DNA from: CAZNYN01 sp964577295
Lineage (GTDB): Bacteria; Synergistota; Synergistia; Synergistales; Synergistaceae
NCBI GenBank assembly: GCA_964577295.1
Contig: CAZNYN010000020.1
Location: 1-32,688 of the forward strand
DNA length: 32,688 nucleotides
Reading direction: 5' to 3'
In this document: positions 16,969 through 23,357 of the stretch, piece after piece
Layout of the letters: the number at the start of each line of letters is the position of its first letter
Numbering within the stretch: the stretch's first letter is position 1
The notes under the pieces: model-generated
Database searches by the model: none
Seen by the model: the letters and a program-made list of their open reading frames with translations, nothing else
Told to the model about the DNA's origin: nothing
Made by a program: the position numbers and the translations under genes

Positions 16969-17033
16969 TACTAATGAAGCTCAAAATTATGAAAGAGTTT
17001 TGAACGAATCGACGGCAATCTGTGCATGATGTC

Positions 17034-17067
17034 AAAATGGTGCGGCGCATATGCGCCGCACCATTTT
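17034..17067 (-). terminator. 34-base perfect palindrome, terminator of the PTPS gene
   Basis: Each half is AAAATGGTGCGGCGCAT or its complement with no mismatch, centred at 17050/17051. The A/T ends give a four-T tail in both directions. It lies 40 bases past the minus-strand stop at 17107 and downstream of the tRNA terminator, so it separates two convergent transcripts. Confidence 0.8.
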
Positions 17068-17106
17068 CATCGTAACTTTAACTGCAAATTTGATTTCCGG
17101 AAAAAC

Positions 17107-17673
17107 TTATGCCTTTTTGTAGCCGCACTTGGGGCATACGCCGTGCTCGTTCATTGCTATGCCGCAGAGCGGGCATCTGTCCATTGTCGCCTGTGAGGGG
17201 AACTCCTCGGAAGCTGCATTGACACCGCTTGTGAAAGTAAGCTTTACAATATTCAGCTTATCCTTCAGCAGGTCATAAACAATCTTAATCATACCTTCGA
17301 CGGTCATAGTCTCTTTTGTGACTACGAGACGGCATTCGGGATATGCCTGCGCAAGCTCTGTTTTGAATGCTTCGCCCTTCATAGTATTGCTCGGAGCGCC
17401 GTTTCTGATGCCCTGCTTCTCATATACATCGAGAATTGCGGGAAGAAGGGGATCATCTTCGCGGAGGATCAACGCATGGTCAAAATTCTTCAGAACGTCC
17501 CATGCTGTTTTCTGAATCTCATTGCAGGGGAATACCATATTCACTCCGGGATTAACGGAATCTTCTACCTCAATTGTCAGAACCCCCGTGTGTCCGTGGA
17601 GATACTGAGCTTCGCCCTTAAAGCCGTAAAAACGGTGTGCGTACTGCAGGTCAAGCTTTGTTATACTTTTCAT
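17107..17673 (-). CDS. PTPS/QueD-family pterin enzyme, PTPS-III-like, with C-terminal zinc ribbon
   Basis: 188 residues. The fold marks of 6-pyruvoyl-tetrahydropterin synthase are present: zinc-ligand His in YAHRF (13) and HGH (26-28), NFDHALIL, and MTVEGM with the conserved Glu. QueD has a catalytic Cys before the HGH motif; here there is none. Instead E21 precedes it as E-A-Q-Y-L-HGH, the ExxxxHGH pattern of PTPS-III, the paralogs known to replace dihydroneopterin aldolase (FolB) in folate synthesis. The C-terminus adds a CPLCG...CPKCG zinc ribbon not found in ordinary QueD. ATG at 17673 has AGGAGA upstream. It follows the Fur-type gene by 58 bases on the same strand and is probably cotranscribed. 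Family call is firm; the folate role is inference. Confidence 0.8.
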   Translation of the reverse strand: MKSITKLDLQYAHRFYGFKGEAQYLHGHTGVLTIEVEDSVNPGVNMVFPCNEIQKTAWDVLKNFDHALILREDDPLLPAILDVYEKQGIRNGAPSNTMKGEAFKTELAQAYPECRLVVTKETMTVEGMIKIVYDLLKDKLNIVKLTFTSGVNAASEEFPSQATMDRCPLCGIAMNEHGVCPKCGYKKA

Positions 17674-17731
17674 TGTAAAAGTCTCCTTTTATGTGTGTTA
17701 TTTACGGGGTTTCGCGCCGTATTCGCTCTTA

Positions 17732-18163
17732 TTATTCCTTACCTTCCGCTGCGTTTCTGCATTTTTCACAGATTCCGCTGAGCCTTAGCTCAATGTGTCG
17801 GACTTCACCACAAGGTGAATCTGTAGAATGCAGAGCCGAATCGGGAAAGGCAAAGTCTGTAATTTCGCCGCATATCTCGCATATAAAGTGCCCCTGCGGC
17901 CCTATCCTGCTGTCATAACGAGCGCTCTCCAAATGATCCAGCCTTTGTATGATGCCCTTTTCCGAGAGTTCGTTCAGTATTCTGTAAATACTTTCCCTGG
18001 TCACAGAAGGCAAAATTTGTTTCACATGAGCCCACACATCGTCAACGCTTGGATGAGAATAATTGCCATGTACAAATTCATAAACGGCAAGCCGCTGTGA
18101 AGTGCACTTCCACCCGTTATTCCTGCAAATCGCCCTAAAATCATTCTGCTTTTGTCTATCCAT
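17732..18163 (-). CDS. Fur-family metal/peroxide regulator, PerR-like
   Basis: 143 residues from ATG 18163, which is six bases past AAGGTG; ATG 18166 and GTG 18172 are alternatives. The winged-helix part has CTSQRLAVYEFV, HPSVDDVWAHV and TRESIYRILNEL. The dimer domain has RYDSRIGPQGHFICEICGEI and a second CEKC, giving the paired CxxC structural zinc site of PerR and many Fur proteins. The HHDH-type segment of Fur is reduced to a single His (GPQGHF), which is nearer to PerR. It should bind a 7-1-7 repeat, and one overlaps its own promoter (18206-18220). Whether it senses iron, manganese, zinc or peroxide is not decided by the sequence. Confidence 0.88.
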   Translation of the reverse strand: MDRQKQNDFRAICRNNGWKCTSQRLAVYEFVHGNYSHPSVDDVWAHVKQILPSVTRESIYRILNELSEKGIIQRLDHLESARYDSRIGPQGHFICEICGEITDFAFPDSALHSTDSPCGEVRHIELRLSGICEKCRNAAEGKE

Positions 18164-18205
18164 CATAATCACCTTGGAGATTTCATAATAGATTTAACAT
18201 GTAAG

Positions 18206-18220
18206 TAACTATAATAGTTA
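18206..18220. promoter_or_regulatory. 7-1-7 Fur/PerR-type operator
   Basis: TAACTATAATAGTTA is a perfect seven-one-seven inverted repeat centred at 18213, the shape of Fur, PerR and Zur boxes. It covers the -10 of the promoter that drives the Fur-family gene, which suggests repression of its own operon. Confidence 0.6.
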
Positions 18221-18236
18221 TTTATAAAAATGTCAA
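18208..18236 (-). promoter_or_regulatory. Promoter of the Fur-like/PTPS operon
   Basis: On the minus strand TTGACA (18236-18231), 17-base spacer, TATAGT (18213-18208). The operator repeat 18206-18220 lies directly on the -10. Confidence 0.75.
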
Positions 18237-18287
18237 GCGTATTTAAAATATTTTTAAAAAAGATTTTTGCAGGGGTTACAGTAAGGG

Positions 18288-18516
18288 ATAAATCTCTGTT
18301 TAGTTTTTTCGTCTCCCCGCAAATTTTCTGTGCAGGGTTTAGTGGCTTTGGTTTTGACTTTAATTCTTTAAAATCTTAAAGCCGCTTTACCCCGCACAGA
18401 AAATCTGATGAAAAAACTAAGTGATTTGCACAAAACAAAGAAGCGTTGTTTTGGCTCTCTACTTATGCGGAGAGACGAGAAAGGACGAAAACATAGGCTA
18501 AGTCTTGGGTTTAGTG
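18288..18516. repeat. Structured intergenic repeat, copy A
   Basis: This fills most of the gap between the Fur-like gene and the symporter. It begins with a short AT-rich hairpin motif (TAAATCTCTGTTTAG) and TTTTTTCGTCTCC, and ends with GGAGAGACGAGAAA and CTAAGTCTTGGGTTTAG, so the two ends look like degenerate inverted repeats. Inside, 18300-18360 and 18368-18421 form a long imperfect inverted repeat (shared ATTTTCTGTGC and TTAGTTTTTTC). The part at 18408-18468 matches the repeats at 20148-20207 and 20308-20362 closely. A 66-codon frame (18408-18608) crosses it without a ribosome site and is not called. Confidence 0.7.
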
Positions 18517-18730
18517 AGTATTGTATTTATGTTTATTACGGCAAAAAGGCGATTTTAAAATACATGCGAAAGAAAATACGGCAATTAGAAAAAATGCGCC
18601 TTATTTAAGAGCTTTTTTGAATTTTATCTATCATATATAGAACCAAAATATATTTTATGTTAGAATATTAGTGTAGTTTGTATTTTATGCTGCTTTTTAT
18701 TTATCACTAATTTTTAAGGAGGAGAGAGAC

Positions 18731-19963
18731 GTGAAGGAAAGCGGAAAGAAAATGCCTTTGATTTGGAAAATTTCTATCGGTTTTATTGTAGGTATCATTT
18801 TAGGATTTATCATCGGCCCTATGGCATCGGAGTCAAAAATTGTCGGAGGTGTAGTGCTCCCTTCTCTTGATGTGATAGGTAAAATATTCCTCGCAATGCT
18901 GAAAATGCTAATTGTTCCTCTTGTTTTTTCTAGCATTATTATGGGGGCAGCGTCCATAGGCGACCCAAAGGTACTCGGGAGAATCGGAATCAAAACTGTA
19001 GCTCTGTACCTTTCCACAACTGTCGTAGCAATTATATTCGGACTCATTCTCGGCAATATCATACAGCCTGGTATCGGTCTCGATATTCAAGGTGCGGCCG
19101 GAGAGGCAAAGGCAGGAGCATCCTTGACGGAAGTTGTGCTGAATATATTCCCGTCCAACCCCTTACAGGCTCTTGTAAACGGTGTTATGCTGCAGGTTAT
19201 AGTCTTTGCCCTTTTCCTCGGAGTAAGTGCGACTTTAATAGGTGAAAAGGGACGCAAATTTTTGGAGTTTAACGAGTCACTTGCAGAAACTATGTATAAG
19301 ATGACAGCTATTGTAATGAATTTCGCTCCTGTCGGAATATTTGCTCTAATTGCAATTACAGCTGCTAAATATGGCCCTGCAGTTCTTGCTCCGTTTGCAA
19401 AGGTTATATTTGCGGTATACCTCGGCTGTTTCCTGCAGGCTCTAATCGTCTATTCTGGACTTGTAACGGTATTTACAAAGAAATCGCCTCTCTGGTTCTT
19501 CGGAGGCGTCAAAGAAGCGATGCTTGCCGCGTTTGTAACACGTTCTAGTTCCGGTGTGCTTCCCATATCCATGGCGAATGTGCAAAATAATTTGGGTGTG
19601 TCGGAAAAAGTATCTTCGTTCGTTCTGCCTCTGGGGGCAACTATCAATATGGACGGGACTGCACTGTATCAGGGTGTCTGTGCTCTCTTTGTGGCTCAGG
19701 CGTTTGGAATAGATCTGACTGTCGGAGCTCAGATAGGGATACTCCTGACAGCCACTCTCGCCTCAATAGGTACAGCAGGAGTGCCGGGAGCGGGATTGAT
19801 AATGCTTTCGATGGTTCTTACCTCGGCGGGACTTCCGATAGAGGGTATAGGTTTGGTAGCAGGTATAGACGCAGTCCTTGACATGGCAAGGACATGTGTC
19901 AATGTAACAGGCGACATGTGCGTATCAACAGTGGTTGCGAAAACCGAGGGCGAAAAATTTTAG
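18731..19963 (+). CDS. gltP: Dicarboxylate/amino acid:cation symporter (GltP/DctA family), probably acidic amino acids
   Basis: 410 residues with the DAACS (glutamate transporter) layout of eight helices and two re-entrant hairpins. Key segments are TRSSSGVLPISM (first hairpin), INMDGTALYQG, GTAGVPGAGLIML (second hairpin) and DAVLDMARTCVNVTGD. The last has the Asp, Arg, Thr and Asn that contact aspartate in GltPh; the Arg favours glutamate/aspartate over neutral substrates. Uptake would be driven by Na+ or H+. GTG at 18731 has AAGGAGG about eight bases upstream. It stands alone with its own terminator (20049-20078) and is flanked by related repeats. Confidence 0.93.
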   Translation: MKESGKKMPLIWKISIGFIVGIILGFIIGPMASESKIVGGVVLPSLDVIGKIFLAMLKMLIVPLVFSSIIMGAASIGDPKVLGRIGIKTVALYLSTTVVAIIFGLILGNIIQPGIGLDIQGAAGEAKAGASLTEVVLNIFPSNPLQALVNGVMLQVIVFALFLGVSATLIGEKGRKFLEFNESLAETMYKMTAIVMNFAPVGIFALIAITAAKYGPAVLAPFAKVIFAVYLGCFLQALIVYSGLVTVFTKKSPLWFFGGVKEAMLAAFVTRSSSGVLPISMANVQNNLGVSEKVSSFVLPLGATINMDGTALYQGVCALFVAQAFGIDLTVGAQIGILLTATLASIGTAGVPGAGLIMLSMVLTSAGLPIEGIGLVAGIDAVLDMARTCVNVTGDMCVSTVVAKTEGEKF

Positions 19964-20009
19964 CTGTTGCATGCCGTCTGCAAGATCATAGTTTGTTAAT
20001 AGTTCTCAG

Positions 20010-20025
20010 CTAAATCTGAATTTAG
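20010..20025. repeat. Small hairpin motif related to the repeat ends
   Basis: CTAAATCTGAATTTAG has perfect six-base arms. It resembles CTAAATCTTGGTTTAG (20100-20115), CTAAGTCTTGGGTTTAG (18498-18514) and TAAATCTCTGTTTAG (18289-18303), the end motifs of the structured repeat. Confidence 0.45.
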
Positions 20026-20048
20026 GACTGTAGCTGCACCTTGTTCTA

Positions 20049-20078
20049 AAAGCCTCCCTCGAAGAGGGAGGCTTTAAA
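20049..20078 (+). terminator. Terminator of the symporter gene
   Basis: AAAGCCTCCCTC (20049-20060) pairs perfectly with GAGGGAGGCTTT (20064-20075) around a GAA loop, about 85 bases after the stop. Confidence 0.9.
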
Positions 20079-20099
20079 ATCGAAGCCACAGACACTGCA

Positions 20100-20207
20100 C
20101 TAAATCTTGGTTTAGTTTTTTCTCGTCTCCCAGCACAGGTGCATTGATGGAAAAACTGAGTAATTCGCACAAAACAAAAACGCGCCGTTTGGGCTCTCTG
20201 CTTATGC
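20100..20207. repeat. Structured intergenic repeat, copy B (cut by gap)
   Basis: It starts with CTAAATCTTGGTTTAG and TTTTTTCTCGTCTCC like copy A, lacks most of copy A's inner inverted repeat, then continues with the GAAAAACTGAGTAATT part and GGCTCTCTGCTTATGC. The sequence runs directly into the N stretch. Confidence 0.7.
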
Positions 20208-20307
20208 NNNNNNNNNNNNNNNNNNNNNNNNNNNNNNNNNNNNNNNNNNNNNNNNNNNNNNNNNNNNNNNNNNNNNNNNNNNNNNNNNNNNNNNNNNNNN
20301 NNNNNNN
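20208..20307. other. Assembly gap (exactly 100 N)
   Basis: One hundred N, the conventional placeholder for a gap of unknown size. The 55 bases before it (20153-20207) and after it (20308-20362) are identical, so the contig ends share a k-mer inside the repeat. Confidence 0.98.
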
Positions 20308-20362
20308 AAACTGAGTAATTCGCACAAAACAAAAACGCGCCGTTTGGGCTCTCTGCTTATGC
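20308..20362. repeat. 55-base duplicate of repeat copy B after the gap
   Basis: Identical to 20153-20207 without a single difference; beyond 20362 the sequence departs from copy A. It may be the same physical copy written twice by the assembler. Confidence 0.8.
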
Positions 20363-20416
20363 CGCTTCTTTATTTTTCCAATATAAGAAATTGCTTTTTA
20401 TTTGCTGTCTATGTTC

Positions 20417-21304
20417 TTACCCCTCTTTTTTGCAAAAATCCTTTATGTAAGATATAAACTTTGCAGCAGCGGGTGAGCATGTCTCGAATGACGGGGCGGC
20501 AAGGATTATTGTCCTTGTAAAGGGAGGATCCACGGGCACAGCCACGATGTTCTGGCTGTGTCTTTTAAGCAGAAGTTCGGGAAGAACGCTTATTCCCAGT
20601 CCGTTTTCGACCATGGATATGACTGTGTATGGGTCTGTAGCGGAGAGTTTTTTGTTGGGCATCTCTCCGTAACGTCTTTGGTACTCTTCGACGATGCTGT
20701 AGCAGTCGTTGTCGTAGTAGCTTGCTGATACGATAAAATCTTCGTTTTTGAAGTCCTCGAGCTTAAAAGGTTTGTCCGAGCATGATGAGGCGGATGGGGG
20801 GAGTACTGCCAGAACCCTGTCCTCTTTCAAAGGAAACGTGCTGAAGTTTTGCCCTCCGCGTTTTGTGAGCAGTGCCAAATCTATGCTTTTTTCTGCCAGC
20901 CACTTTTCTATCTCGCTGACGCCTCCCTCTATGACTTCTATCTCTATTTTGGGGTAGTCTTTTCTGAATTTGCTTATGATTTTAGGGAGCCAGTGGTATG
21001 ACATGCTTGAGTAACTGGCAATTTTTATTGTTCCTATTTGCAGCCCGTTTATCATTGCGGCTGTCTGTTCAAATTGATTCTGCCAGTTTACCAGCTCTCT
21101 TATAATGGGTATCATCCTCTTGCCCTCTCCGGTTGGCTCCACTCCGTTTTTCATTCTGTGAAATAGCGCGAAGCCGCACTCTTCTTCAAGCTTTTTTATC
21201 ATCATGCTTATACCGGGCTGTGTGTATCCCATTATTTCGGCCGTCTTTGTAAGGCTGCCGCTCTCTACGGTTTTTAGAAATACTTCGTACTTTCCTATCT
21301 CCAT
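20417..21304 (-). CDS. LysR-family transcriptional regulator
   Basis: 295 residues. The N-terminal helix-turn-helix spans about 1-60 (YEVFLKTVESGSLTKTAEIM, then YTQPGISMMIKKLEEECG). The rest is a periplasmic-binding-protein-like effector domain (IGTIKIASYSSMSYHWLPKI, then SMVENGLGISVLPELLL). ATG at 21304 begins with the standard EIGKYEVFL. It is divergent from the 56-residue membrane protein at 21438, the more likely target in view of LysR habits; the symporter upstream of the gap is another candidate. Effector unknown. Confidence 0.93.
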   Translation of the reverse strand: MEIGKYEVFLKTVESGSLTKTAEIMGYTQPGISMMIKKLEEECGFALFHRMKNGVEPTGEGKRMIPIIRELVNWQNQFEQTAAMINGLQIGTIKIASYSSMSYHWLPKIISKFRKDYPKIEIEVIEGGVSEIEKWLAEKSIDLALLTKRGGQNFSTFPLKEDRVLAVLPPSASSCSDKPFKLEDFKNEDFIVSASYYDNDCYSIVEEYQRRYGEMPNKKLSATDPYTVISMVENGLGISVLPELLLKRHSQNIVAVPVDPPFTRTIILAAPSFETCSPAAAKFISYIKDFCKKEG

Positions 21305-21340
21305 ATTCTCACATCCATAATGTTTTGTTATGTCATGTAT

Positions 21341-21369
21341 AAAATATAGTTGTTTTACTTATATGTCAA
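21341..21369 (-). promoter_or_regulatory. lysR promoter with LysR-type box
   Basis: Minus strand TTGACA (21369-21364), 17-base spacer, TATTTT (21346-21341). Between the two elements lies ATATA-N11-TATAT (21344-21364), a T-N11-A type dyad expected for a LysR site and suitable for autoregulation. Confidence 0.5.
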
Positions 21370-21437
21370 TGTGGTATATCCTTTTACTCAGAAAACGGAC
21401 GGCGCCGATTCGATAAATTTACGGAGGTGTACATAAT

Positions 21438-21608
21438 ATGAATAACAATATGGTTTTGATAATGACAGCGGCTATCAGCGGTTCCTTGGCACTTCTGTTC
21501 GCATTTAAGTTTCTTTCCGATCTGTTCTCGGAAAAAGATTGCAAGGATATAAACGGGAATAAGTGCTGCTGCAGCACTTGGCACAGACCGAAATATTTGG
21601 GGCTTTAA
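21438..21608 (+). CDS. 56-residue Cys-rich single-span membrane protein
   Basis: ATG at 21438 follows CGGAGGT by nine bases, a strong ribosome site, and the frame ends with TAA at 21606-21608. Residues 5-30 form one hydrophobic helix (MVLIMTAAISGSLALLFAF). The short tail is charged and has four cysteines, C35 and a CCC run at 43-45, followed by STWHRP. It stands alone between the divergent lysR gene and a hairpin at 21707. I do not recognise the family. The tail could bind a metal or be a redox or palmitoyl-like site; that is inference. Confidence 0.65.
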   Translation: MNNNMVLIMTAAISGSLALLFAFKFLSDLFSEKDCKDINGNKCCCSTWHRPKYLGL

Positions 21609-21706
21609 ATTCCCCTTATTCACGGGATGTCAGACTTTTGGTTCTGCCTTATGCGCCCTCTCTCCGCATAGAACGCTATATCGAAAGCCTGTTTATATAA
21701 ATTATC

Positions 21707-21738
21707 AAGGGAGGAGCCGCGGGGGCTCCTCCTTAATT
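21707..21738 (+). terminator. Probable terminator after the small membrane protein gene
   Basis: AAGGGAGGAGCC (21707-21718) pairs with GGCTCCTCCTT (21724-21734) with one bulged G, followed by only a weak AATTTA tail. The stretch 21609-21706 before it holds a smaller hairpin TATGCG/CGCATA (21650-21670) and no gene. Confidence 0.6.
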
Positions 21739-21760
21739 TATGCCATCTTGTCCTATTCTC

Positions 21761-21769
21761 TGGTATAAT
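21761..21769 (+). promoter_or_regulatory. Extended -10 promoter of the ecfT operon
   Basis: TGGTATAAT is an extended -10 (TG-N-TATAAT). No good -35 is seen at the right distance, which extended -10 promoters tolerate. Transcription would start about 25 bases before the ATG at 21802. Confidence 0.5.
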
Positions 21770-21801
21770 TTTCTTTGTGTTTTTATCGCAGTGAGAGAGT
21801 G

Positions 21802-22551
21802 ATGTCAAAAATGGAAAAATCTTATACCCGTGACGAAAGGAGCTCATACAGCTCTTTCCACATTTCATCTTTTGCTCACATGATTTTGACGGCAGTCTAT
21901 CTGATTTTGCTCGCTTCGTTTGACCGTTTCGCGGTTGTTCCTCTTTTGGCCTTAGCATCATATCCGCTCTTTATGGTTTTAGCATACGGGTTAGACTATG
22001 TGCCGATTGCAAAGAGGATACTTTTTATTTCTCCTTTTGTTATATTTTTGGGAATCTGGAATGTTGTCTATGACAATGGCAGTGTGTTATTTCTAAATTT
22101 CCCTATTCCGCTGGGCATTGTATCCTTCTTAGCCCTTATTTTAAAACTTGTTCTGTCCGTATCGTCTGTTCTAATCCTTATTTCATCGGCAGGGTTTGCG
22201 GAACTGACCCGTGCGCTCTCTGCCATGGGAGTTCCCGATGTTGTTGTAACGCAGCTTGTTCTGCTAAACCGTTATATATACCTTATCGGCGAGGAGATAA
22301 AGAACGTACTTCGTGCCCGCCTTTTGAGAGGCGGTGCTGTCGATATCGCAAATGCCGGCAGTGTTTGCGGTGCTCTGCTGCTGCGTTCTATCTCCCGCGC
22401 CTGCCGCGTCGGCATGGCTCTTGAATGCAGATGTTTCGGAGGCAGACTTTACGGTAATTCGGCTATGATAAAATTCTCATCTTCTGATAAACTGTTTGTG
22501 GTGTGCTGGCTGATTTTTTTTGCGTTTGTCAGATTTGCCGAGACTTTTTGA
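21802..22551 (+). CDS. ECF transporter T component (CbiQ/EcfT family)
   Basis: 249 residues, about five or six membrane helices. T components couple the ATPases of energy-coupling-factor importers to the substrate-binding S protein. The coupling-helix arginine motifs are visible as RARLLRGG and, later, ALECRCFGG (family consensus Ala-Arg-Gly). ATG at 21802 is chosen over TTG 21775. No S component (CbiM/NikM, BioY and so on) is in the window, so substrate is open; group I Co/Ni systems are possible because of the hydrogenase-like genes downstream. First gene of a five-gene run. Confidence 0.8.
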   Translation: MSKMEKSYTRDERSSYSSFHISSFAHMILTAVYLILLASFDRFAVVPLLALASYPLFMVLAYGLDYVPIAKRILFISPFVIFLGIWNVVYDNGSVLFLNFPIPLGIVSFLALILKLVLSVSSVLILISSAGFAELTRALSAMGVPDVVVTQLVLLNRYIYLIGEEIKNVLRARLLRGGAVDIANAGSVCGALLLRSISRACRVGMALECRCFGGRLYGNSAMIKFSSSDKLFVVCWLIFFAFVRFAETF

Positions 22552-22584
22552 TTTTCCGTATTTGAGGTTGGGAGTTTTTTTTAT

Positions 22585-23319
22585 TTGAATGATTATATTT
22601 TTAAAACTTATAGTATAAATTGCCGTTATTCGGACGGGACTCATGCACTTAAAGATTTTTCGTTTTCACTGAAGTGCGGGGAAAAACTGGCTTTGGTAGG
22701 TGCTAACGGTTCCGGAAAATCTACACTGCTTCTGCATCTTATGGGCTGTATCAAACCTGTTTCGGGTGTTATCGAATACAGGGGAGAGGTTTTGAGCAAG
22801 AAGCTCTATCCCAGGCTTCGGCGTGAGACGGGGATGCTGTTTCAAAATCCCGATGATCAGCTTATTATGACAAAGGTGTGGGATGATGTCGCTTTCGGGC
22901 CGAGAAATCTCGGTCTTGACGAGGCAGAGGTTAAATACAGAGTCGACGCGGCTTTAAAGCGGATAGGCATTTCTCACTTAGCGGAGAGAGAGCCATGGAA
23001 GCTTTCGGGCGGGGAGAAGCTGCTTGCCGCATTGGCCGGCATTCTTGTAATGAATCCGTCCGCTGTGCTGTTGGATGAGCCAACTGCCGGTCTTGATCCA
23101 TCTTCGCGACGCAATTTGATAGGGATAATAAGAGATATGGAGTGTTCCGTATTAATTGCCACTCACGACTTGGATATGGTTGTCGATGTATGTGACAGAG
23201 TTGTTGTCCTTGATAATGGCAGGACTGCGGCGGAGAGTGATGTGCCGGGAGTGCTGTATGATAAGGATATAATGATGTCTCACTCTTTGGAGCTGCCTTT
23301 GAGTTATTCGGTATTATAA
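22585..23319 (+). CDS. ECF transporter ATPase (CbiO/EcfA family)
   Basis: 244 residues. Walker A is GANGSGKST (39-47), the Q-loop LFQNPDDQLI is the hallmark of ECF ATPases, signature LSGGEKLLAALAGIL, Walker B AVLLDEPTAGLDP, switch IATHDLDMV. TTG at 22585 follows GGGAG by ten bases. Only one A gene is present, as in group I (dedicated) ECF systems, so it may act as a homodimer with the T protein 33 bases upstream. Confidence 0.9.
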   Translation: MNDYIFKTYSINCRYSDGTHALKDFSFSLKCGEKLALVGANGSGKSTLLLHLMGCIKPVSGVIEYRGEVLSKKLYPRLRRETGMLFQNPDDQLIMTKVWDDVAFGPRNLGLDEAEVKYRVDAALKRIGISHLAEREPWKLSGGEKLLAALAGILVMNPSAVLLDEPTAGLDPSSRRNLIGIIRDMECSVLIATHDLDMVVDVCDRVVVLDNGRTAAESDVPGVLYDKDIMMSHSLELPLSYSVL

Positions 23320-23357
23320 AATAATATTTTATGTTTTAATATTACGAGGTGTATATT

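Noticed and set aside
18408..18608. 66-codon plus frame whose start is shared with the repeat at 20148
   Set aside because: Shared start of about 20 codons is explained by the repeat itself; no ribosome site, and the other copies break off or run into the gap.
20006..20332. Minus-strand frame running through the N stretch
   Set aside because: It is open only because N are read as unknown residues, and it consists of repeat sequence.
20100..20362. CRISPR-like array (two identical 55-base units about 100 bases apart)
   Set aside because: Only two units, the spacer is all N, and the flanks fit an assembly join; no cas genes.
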